Program-made: the position numbers and the translations under genes | Assembly (NCBI GenBank): GCA_024180945.1 | Contig: JAKSGN010000022.1 | Location: forward strand, 558,001-622,000 | Source: Macrophomina tecta | Taxonomy: Eukaryota > Ascomycota > Dothideomycetes > Botryosphaeriales > Botryosphaeriaceae | Reading direction: 5' to 3' | Length of the DNA: 64,000 nt | Shown here: positions 57,242 through 64,000 of the stretch, piece by piece | Position numbering within the stretch: the first letter of the stretch is position 1 | Layout of the letters: every line of letters starts with the position of its first letter | Notes under the pieces: model-generated | The model's input: the letters and a program-made list of their open reading frames with translations, nothing else | Database searches by the model: none | Told to the model about the DNA's origin: nothing

Positions 57242-60200
57242 TCCGGAGTTTTTCGATTGAGATAGTTGGGTTGGGGCACAAAAGTAATATATCCCCCTCT
57301 CTTCCTTGTGTATGTTTAATTGTAGGATTCGGCTAAGTGAGTGGGAAGTGGTTGGATAGTCGAAGGCTGATGAGTTCGGATGGTGATTGAATGGATAGTA
57401 GGGCGCCGCTTGTCACAATAACAGCTAACGTGGTTATGTGGACCATTTCAAGAGAATGGCAAAGTCCCTTCTATTCTTGTCGACAGGGAATGACGACAGA
57501 TTGCACTGGCAGAGGACCGCCGTGCTGCCTTGTATGGCTTGAGGAACGAGGGTTGACACCAGGCATCCAGGGCCAAAAGGTGGCATCCGGATCATGGCGG
57601 CTGCAACATTTGAAGAGGAAGTATTTGAAACGGGAATGACGGACGTCATTATCCGATCAAGCGCCAGCGCAATACTCCCGACCAGTAATGATGCTAGGCG
57701 CCAAAGCCAGTTGAAGATGCCCGGCGCTACAAGAATAGATGACAGCACAATGAGCTGACCACGTGTAGTATCGCCATGAGCGAGCGCCGCAGTTACAGTA
57801 ATTCGGCCTCTATTCCAGCCCGTCGAAGCCCTCGACGTGGCCTGTGGGACGGGCATTGTTCAAGGAAAACTGATGATCGAAACCCGTCATGGAGCAACTA
57901 TGTACTCCGTAGTAGCCGTTACCAACCGTGGCACTCGAGCACACCGCAGGCTTCGTTTACCGGTGCTCCATCTTGTAGTTCTCCGTCGGTCCTTTTGTTT
58001 TTCTTGCAGCTGCCAATCCAATGTGTTCGACATTTTGCGAGCCAACTACAATGACTGGCACAGAACGGAGATATCATCGATGAGCGGCTTGTTGCGAGGA
58101 AGCACAACCCATTGCTACAACTTGAACCGCCGAAGTACTCGTCACGTGAGCTTTGGCGCCTTTACAAAACCATTACAATGCACAATGTTTCTTGGGGCAG
58201 TCGTTCAGACATGAAATTGACCGGTCTTCCTGAACGTTTCCGTCCACGCGGCTGCCTTAACTCACCCAAACCTGTGTCCGGGCACAGGCGCGATATTCCG
58301 GAGCCGGATCACTCTCTGATGGGATATCGTCAGCCACTTACTCACCTCTCCCTATCTTATCACCAGATGTGGAGTTCTTGCACCGACCCGCCGTCCATCA
58401 ACAAATGGCTTCTCCGCAAGACCCGGGCGCGCGCAATTGCTGGTAGTCAGTATCGCCATTTACGTACTAGGCAGCACTCGCGCTCCCTGTAGCGTAGGGA
58501 TTTCGCTGCCCTTCTGAATTTTTTTCTCTCTCTTTCTTCCATCCGCTGGTGATGAGGGGACCCTGTGCATCGCCACTTTAGAGCGGGAAGCAGACCCACA
58601 ATGGGAACAACAGTGGCGAAATACCGGGGCCTGGTTGAGCTGACCGTATCTCTAGCGTGTTTTTTCTGTTCCCTCTCTCGGAGCTCCGGACATGATAGCT
58701 CGCCCGTGGACCGGATGCGGTAAAAAGCTACTTGCAGGCCGGCTGCTTACATTAGGGTCGTGGAGAGAGGAAGGTGAGGCCGGCGGTGTACGTGCGGGCC
58801 CCGAGCTTTTTTGTTGCCTCGTTCCGAGCCGAGGATGACGGCGTTAAGAGTCAGTCGGGGGAAACGGCGGGATTTCGAGAAGCGATGTATGTGCGAGAGG
58901 GATAGAGAAGAAATAATAGGGGAAGTCAAGACAAGCATAAACGCACAAGCATAATTGAACGAGAAGTAACTGGGTGGAAGGGGAGGGAAGAGGGGAACGT
59001 GGGGGAAAGAGTGGAAATACCGCGGCCATTCCCGTGGGAAGAAAAAGAGGCTTGCCCTTCCCGCGCATACATACTATAAAGCAATTTATCTCAAGCCATA
59101 GCGGGGTTGATCGAAGCCAAGAGGGTCAATGCACCGGCTGGCTGGCGAAGAAGAAGGGGCGGGATAAGAAAGAAGGGAAGAGAGCGTCGTTGACGAGAGC
59201 GCAGCAGAGGAGAAGGCGACCGTGCGTTCGCATATTTTCCCGCCGGTAGCGAAAAAGCGTTGCCGGGTGCCCATGGTGATGGGGCTGCGCTTGGGCACTG
59301 GCGTTTTCGTGTGCGTGGAAGGGCCGTTGTGCGGCTGAGTTTGATGCGAGAAGGGGCCCGTGTGGCCAACTGAACTAGGCGGCCGCCCTTTGCCGAAAAG
59401 GAATGGGAGCGGCGAATATCGATATAAAAGCTTGGACCCTGGTCGAATGATATTCGATAATCGAGCGAAAGGGTTCAAAGAGTGAGATTGAGGGGGGCGG
59501 CGCACGGCACCGACTGAGTGTGTGGAGATGCAGCTTGGACGCTCTATTTGCCTTCTTCCTTTTCCCGCCCGATGCCGGTGCGAGGTTGAGTGGTAGATAG
59601 ACATGGCTCGCTTCAATTCGCCCGTGTCCGTGTTCTTCTTCTCGTTCCTGCGCTGACCGTAGGGCCGATGATTGGCAGAGCAGGATCCGTGTCGCGAGAC
59701 CTCCGGGGTTGCATTGCGAGGTGGCAAGCGCTCTTGCATGGACATTTGGTGGCATCGGGAAAAAACAGGCGGTGTCGTTGGGGACAATAGCAGCTATAGA
59801 GGCCAATAAAAGGACTTGTGTCATATAAGAAGCGCAATTAAGTGTTTCGTCGAATATACATGATACTATTTCCAGCCGGGTTACGACTCGGCATCACGAC
59901 TGCTCGGCAGGGCGGCCGACCGGCAGGCGGCTACCGAGGAGCGATGATGCCAGATGCAGAGTGGATACGGGGGTTGGTGGTGCGGTGGGGGGAGGGGGGC
60001 TGGTAAGAGTGCTGCGTGACATGATTCAAGTGAAACAACCCACTCCGCTCCGCTGCCTCCCCCTGCTCCTCCACTGAACTGATAAGGTTAACAGCCAAAC
60101 TATACTATGAACGGTATGGAGCCGATGGCTGAATGGGTGGGGACGGGGCATGGAAAAGGAAAGTCTGCTATGACGCCCCGGCGATCTTTCGAGAGCATCC

Positions 60201-60737
60201 CGGCACACCATCTGGCGCTGGACCAGCTCCATCCCGGTCCACTCCTGGGTCGCCGGACGGGTCGCGGAAAGCACGGTGTGTGCGAAAAAGGTAACCAGGG
60301 TCTTTTATCAGAACTTGTGCACGCCGGACCGCGCAACCCGTTCACAAAACGCTGCATGTGCTGATTTGACGAATGATGTGCTGCATTCCGCCAGCATCTG
60401 TTGACTTTTACCGCCTCGTGCTACCTATGCCGCTTTGCATGCTCCAAGGGACCGTGTCGCAGCAATCCCACCCGTGCCGCGAACGCGCCAATTATTAAAT
60501 CCGTATGTATCCGTCAATGAAACGCTGCCTAATACAAACCCTTATGCCATGCCATGGAGAAAGGGAGGGAAGATTCGGCTGAGAGCCGCCAGTCAATGCT
60601 GATAAGCCGCCATGAGTTTCCGAAAGGACCGTGATGCAGAAGATGCCCATATCCATAACACCGTGCTGAGATCCAAATTTGATGAATGACTAAATCATAA
60701 GAAAATGAGTTGAAAAGCACGGGATTCCGCCTCATGC
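57242..60737. other. 3.5-kb intergenic region between convergent genes
   Basis: Lies between the 3' ends of the unknown gene (plus) and the GPI-type gene (minus). No coding gene is supported. Open frames on the minus strand at 59086..59824 are Pro/Ser/Arg-rich and overlap each other in several frames, which suggests composition effects. Confidence 0.5.
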
Positions 60738-61453
60738 TTAGAGCAGGATGGCAGCGCCGCCGACGAGGCCGCTGATGACCATGGCCAGGCCGTACTTGGC
60801 GCCGAGATCGAGAGCCAGCGCGCCAGCACCACTGTTGCTGTTGGACGAATCGCCAGAATCTCCATCGCCGAAGCTGTTGAAGCTGCTCCCGGTGGAGCTG
60901 GCTGTCGCCGAAGCCGTGGTGGCGCTGGAAGTGGTAGTAGTGTTGACGCGGGTAGGGTTCTGTGCGCCGCAGGGGTTCTTCGTGCGACAATCGCTGGCGC
61001 ACTGGTTGTTGCCCGATCCGCAGCTGTTCACGCAGCGGTTGTTGTTCTCGGTGCAGATGAAGTAGGGCATGGTCTGGCTGTACTGGGACACATTCGGGCT
61101 CAGGCCGTCGGCACAGACGCATGAGTAGCCGAGAGTTTGCTAATGGCACATGCACGTTAGCATGGACTGCCTGTGACGTTTGTGGCGAAATACGAGGGCT
61201 CAAACGTACAGAGTCACAGTCGTTCGACTGAGTCGTCGAGTCATTGTTGGTCTGGAGACAGATGAGGGGGCATTGTGAGGTCTGGGCGAGACACCATTGG
61301 TCTGCATACGGTCAGCGGTGCTTTAGCAGCTCGCACGCGTGGACTCTAATTACTTCTGTCCTCAATGGAGACCGAGTCCGGATCAATGGTCTGGGCGGGC
61401 GACAGGCCGGCAACGGCGAAGAAAACGGCAACGGTGGAGATGGTAGAACGCAT
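60738..61453 (-). CDS. GPI-type cysteine-rich wall protein (DUF7707-like)
   Basis: Small secreted protein predicted to be held at the cell surface. Exons on the minus strand are 61354..61453, 61210..61301 and 60738..61139, with introns 61302..61353 and 61140..61209, giving 197 residues. Residues 1-20 are a signal peptide (MRSTISTVAVFFAVAGL then SPAQT). The mature part starts with the pattern DPDSVSIEDRNQWC, then CPLICLQTN, NDCDS, LGYSCVCADG, YFICTENNNRCVNSCGSGNNQCASDC: ten or more cysteines in a regular spacing typical of this fungal family. A Ser/Thr/Ala-rich spacer (TTTTSSATTASATAS) probably O-glycosylated follows. The C-terminal hydrophobic tail GLAMVISGLVGGAAILL, preceded by small residues, fits a GPI signal. 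Function is unknown. Confidence 0.85.
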
Positions 61454-63025
61454 GGTGAGTGAGGGCTTCGAGCTAGACAATTCCGGAGTATGCTGAAGGT
61501 TGAAAGCGAGAGTCAGCGGGTGAGGGGAATTTGTCGATTGAGGGGAAGGTTTGGGGAACGCGTGGGAGGAATGCGTGCGGAATGCAGTAGCAATATAGCA
61601 ATCCCGCCTGGCGGGGCTCACGTACCTTGACTCGTTCCGATCAGCGGGTAGCGACAGTTGGCAGGAAGAATAGATGAAGAGGCGGTGGTGGAAAAAAGAA
61701 GCTGAGCGAGCGGCGGGACAGGGTGCTGCGGATACGCTACTCTTCTTCAAACGCACCAGGCGGCCGGAGGGATTTATGGAAAGGGAGGAGGCTCAGGCTC
61801 GCGGCTAGCTTAGAGCACAGACGGAGCCATGGCTGGAGAGTGAGAGAGATGGTGTGCAGAATAAGCTCTAGGCCCATCTCCACATGCCGGCGAAAATAGA
61901 AAGCCGCCAGTGCCGTTGGGTCTTATCGCACCACGGTGAGGCCTGCGTCGGGAGCCGTCACGAGCTACGGACGCCGGTGGACAAACGAACGGATTCCGGG
62001 AGACGCTGCTGCTGCTCTCCAGCTCCAGCTCCAGCTCCAGCTCACAACATGCACTTGCACAACCTCACCCTTGCCGGAGATCGGTTGTCCATGCTCGCGC
62101 ACGGCCAATGGGTGGCGGGGACTTTCTCTTCGCATGCTCCAGCGGAATGCCGTCGAAGGAGTCCGCCGCGGTGCGCCAGAAACCCGGCCACTGCGGGCCA
62201 ATGGCCGCCACGCCTGTCATTCCATGCAGGCTGCAAGCCCGCGGCCGCCGCTTGGCTCGCCCGCCTGCTCCGCGACCTGTTCGCCAGCATGGATGCCCGC
62301 TCTCGCTCGCGTCGGCCTTCTGATGTAATCTATCCCGTCCAACATCGTGCATGCAGCGGCACGCATCTGGACGCCGGCTGCTCATCGCAGCCTGCTCGAT
62401 TATGCAGGGCGACGACGCTGCCCTTGGCGTGGCGCTGACACTGCGCGCCTTTAGGCGTCGTCCGCCTTCCGCGCTCGGGCCTGACAACCCGCCTCCTCCC
62501 ACGGCAACAGCAGGGTATCCAGCAGCTCCGCGAGGCCCGTGGTTCGTGGTTGAGTGGCCAGATGCTTGGCGCGAGCCCTTCTTTCTCCACGTCCATCCTC
62601 CAGGCCGGCATAGATCCGTACGAGCAGTGTCACGCAGCACTCTAGGCTGCTGGGCCTAGAGCAAACTCAGCTCATGTCCCCGCTCCCGCGCCGCCCCCTC
62701 CCTGCGCCAGAAGCCGCTGGAACAGCCGCCATGGACCATTTCGCGGTGCGGCTCGTGGGACTGCGGTTGCGGTGCAAACCGCCATGGTGGCGTCTGGTGA
62801 TGGCGTCCATTTCGGGCCAAGGCGATCGCTCACGTGCCGCTGTGGCGTTTCTCTTGCTGCGACCACTCCCCATATTCCCGCTTCCTCCGTTGACCGCATT
62901 TGCAAACCATTGAGCCTATTATTGCCGCCCCGCCCTTTGCACCTCGCCCTTGCCTGCTGCTGCCAGCCTGACTTAATCAACCTCGTCAATCCCACCCCGG
63001 TCGACGGCTTGCGCTAGCTGGATGG
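61454..63025. other. 1.6-kb divergent intergenic region
   Basis: Between the starts of the GPI-type gene (minus) and the PX gene (plus), so both promoters lie here. It includes a CTCCAG tandem repeat at 62017..62043. A 5' UTR intron for the GPI-type gene is possible near 61480-61625. No gene is supported. Confidence 0.5.
62017..62043 (+). repeat. (CTCCAG)n tandem repeat
   Basis: Four and a half copies of the hexamer CTCCAG. Confidence 0.85.
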
Positions 63026-64000
63026 ATGGAGTCTGCGGGCTCTAACACTCCCAGCCACCCCGCGCAAAACGGCCATGTCGCAACCCCGGACACCAGCGAG
63101 GCGTCCACCGCCCATGATCACCACATAGTTCCACCGTACTGGTCAGGGCACAAGCGCCGCGACTCCGTCGGTAGTGACGCCTCGCTTGAACATGACAGGC
63201 CGGCGCCCATCCGTCTCGAGGACCACACAGTCGAGGGCTCTGACCAGAACAGAGCTCTCTGGGCCAAACACGTCACCATCGATGACTTTGTCATTGTAAG
63301 TGGCAATGTCCCCGGTATGGGCGACTACGTGGTCTGGAATTGCACAGTACAAACCCTCGATGTGTGTTTCATCTCTTTGTGCAGCTGTCTCGAATGCGCA
63401 GTCACGCTGATCATGAGACAGGGCGGGCCCATGAAGATCAGGAAGCGGTATGCGTGAATGGATTAGCTATGACGTCCATGGTCTGATGCAGCCGCAGGTA
63501 TTCCGAGTTTGACGAGCTGCGGCGCCGCCTCGCGCAGACGTTCCCACATGCCGAATCGTCGATGCCCCAGCTCCCTCCCAAGAGCGTGATCTGTAAATCA
63601 ATCCCTTATCCGCATTGGGAAGATTGGTGCTGACAGTCTCGAGCCCGGTTTCGCCCACGTTTCCTGGAGAGACGAAAGGAGGGACTTGCGTACTTCCTAA
63701 AGTAGGTCAACTCTGCTTCTGCACTTGTCGTGCGAGTGAGATGTGCCTGTTAAGGTGGCGGCCCGCAGACGCTGTTGGGCATGTCTAAGACTTCGATCTG
63801 TGCCGACCGCATGTTTGGGTGCTCTTATCTACACACATAAGCGCTCCGGCCGCCATGGAAAGCCCTTCCCAGCACATCTTGCTTGGCATGCACGACATAT
63901 TCCTCCTGATAACCTAGACAATACCACTGACAGTGTCTAGTTGCATTCTCCTAAACCCTGAGTTCTCTTCATCTCCTGTGCTCAAGGAATTTCTTTTCCC
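63026..64000 (+). CDS. YPT35-like PX-domain protein (5' part, runs off right edge)
   Basis: PX domains bind phosphoinositides, usually PI3P on endosomes. Yeast Ypt35 is an endosomal PX protein that recruits Vps13. Exons are 63026..63361, 63422..63447 (26 nt), 63498..63592, 63644..63701 and 63941..64000 (open at the edge). Residues 1-80 are polar and disordered (MESAGSNTPSHPAQ). The PX domain begins at VTIDDFVIVSGNVPGMGDYVVWNC, continues over the splices as QTLD-GGPMKIRKR-YSEFDELRRRL (the YSEF lipid-binding motif), and then LPPKSVI-SRFRPRFLERRKEGLAYFLN-CILLNPEF. Intron 3 as drawn ends in CTCGAG, a rare acceptor; using GTGATC as donor and GACAG as acceptor gives a slightly different join. Other exons are well supported. 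The remaining C-terminus is outside the window. Confidence 0.82.

Noticed and set aside
59086..59824. Overlapping Pro/Ser-rich minus-strand frames
   Set aside because: Several frames are open together and none looks like a protein family.
1..64000. CRISPR arrays, operons, riboswitches and ribosome binding sites
   Set aside because: None seen, and bacterial features are not expected in this fungal sequence.

Overview
The window is nuclear DNA of a filamentous ascomycete (Pezizomycotina). The genes are split by many short GT-AG introns, mostly 45-130 nt. A single dispersed 5S rRNA gene lies among protein genes. A class IV chitin synthase, a fungal rhodopsin-domain membrane protein and a GPI-type cysteine-rich wall protein are all present. 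The class is not proven; the gene set would fit Dothideomycetes. No bacterial features, CRISPR arrays, secondary-metabolite backbone genes or intact transposons are visible.

Layout, left to right. 1-5.3 kb: the 5' part of a vps1 dynamin gene (cut by the left edge), a four-exon MPO1-type 2-hydroxy fatty acid dioxygenase, and, divergent from it, RNA polymerase II subunit RPB7. 5.9-8.7 kb: vacuolar dipeptidyl aminopeptidase DapB. 8.7-12.6 kb: non-coding except an intronless tRNA-Lys(CTT). 12.6-17.2 kb: a DsbA/thioredoxin-fold protein, a secreted glycerophosphodiester phosphodiesterase, and a rhodopsin-domain seven-helix protein on the minus strand. 19.1-21.4 kb: an F-box protein, a 5S rRNA gene and an oddly interrupted tRNA-Trp(CCA) locus. 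21.7-27.9 kb: SNARE Sec20, mitoribosomal protein mL53, inorganic pyrophosphatase and a conserved fungal protein of unknown function. 29.8-36.5 kb: a glycine-rich RRM protein, a membrane-anchored S33/TAP-like peptidase and a short-chain dehydrogenase. 36.5-42.5 kb: a 6-kb stretch with no supportable gene. 42.5-53.9 kb: a WD40 protein, then a class IV chitin synthase divergent from an SKT5/CHS4-like SEL1-repeat protein ending in a CaaX box. 55.8-64 kb: an unrecognised protein, a GPI-type DUF7707-like wall protein, and the start of a YPT35-like PX-domain gene cut by the right edge.

Most genes are unrelated housekeeping functions, and several concern membrane traffic (vps1, sec20, YPT35-like). 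The clearest functional link is the head-to-head chitin synthase and its presumed activator. The most unusual feature is the tRNA-Trp locus. It carries a normal anticodon-loop intron and also a 68-nt insertion in the 3' half of the D stem, yet keeps both internal Pol III promoter boxes and a terminator. Exon boundaries were deduced by reading frame, GT-AG signals and family conservation; no transcript data were available.
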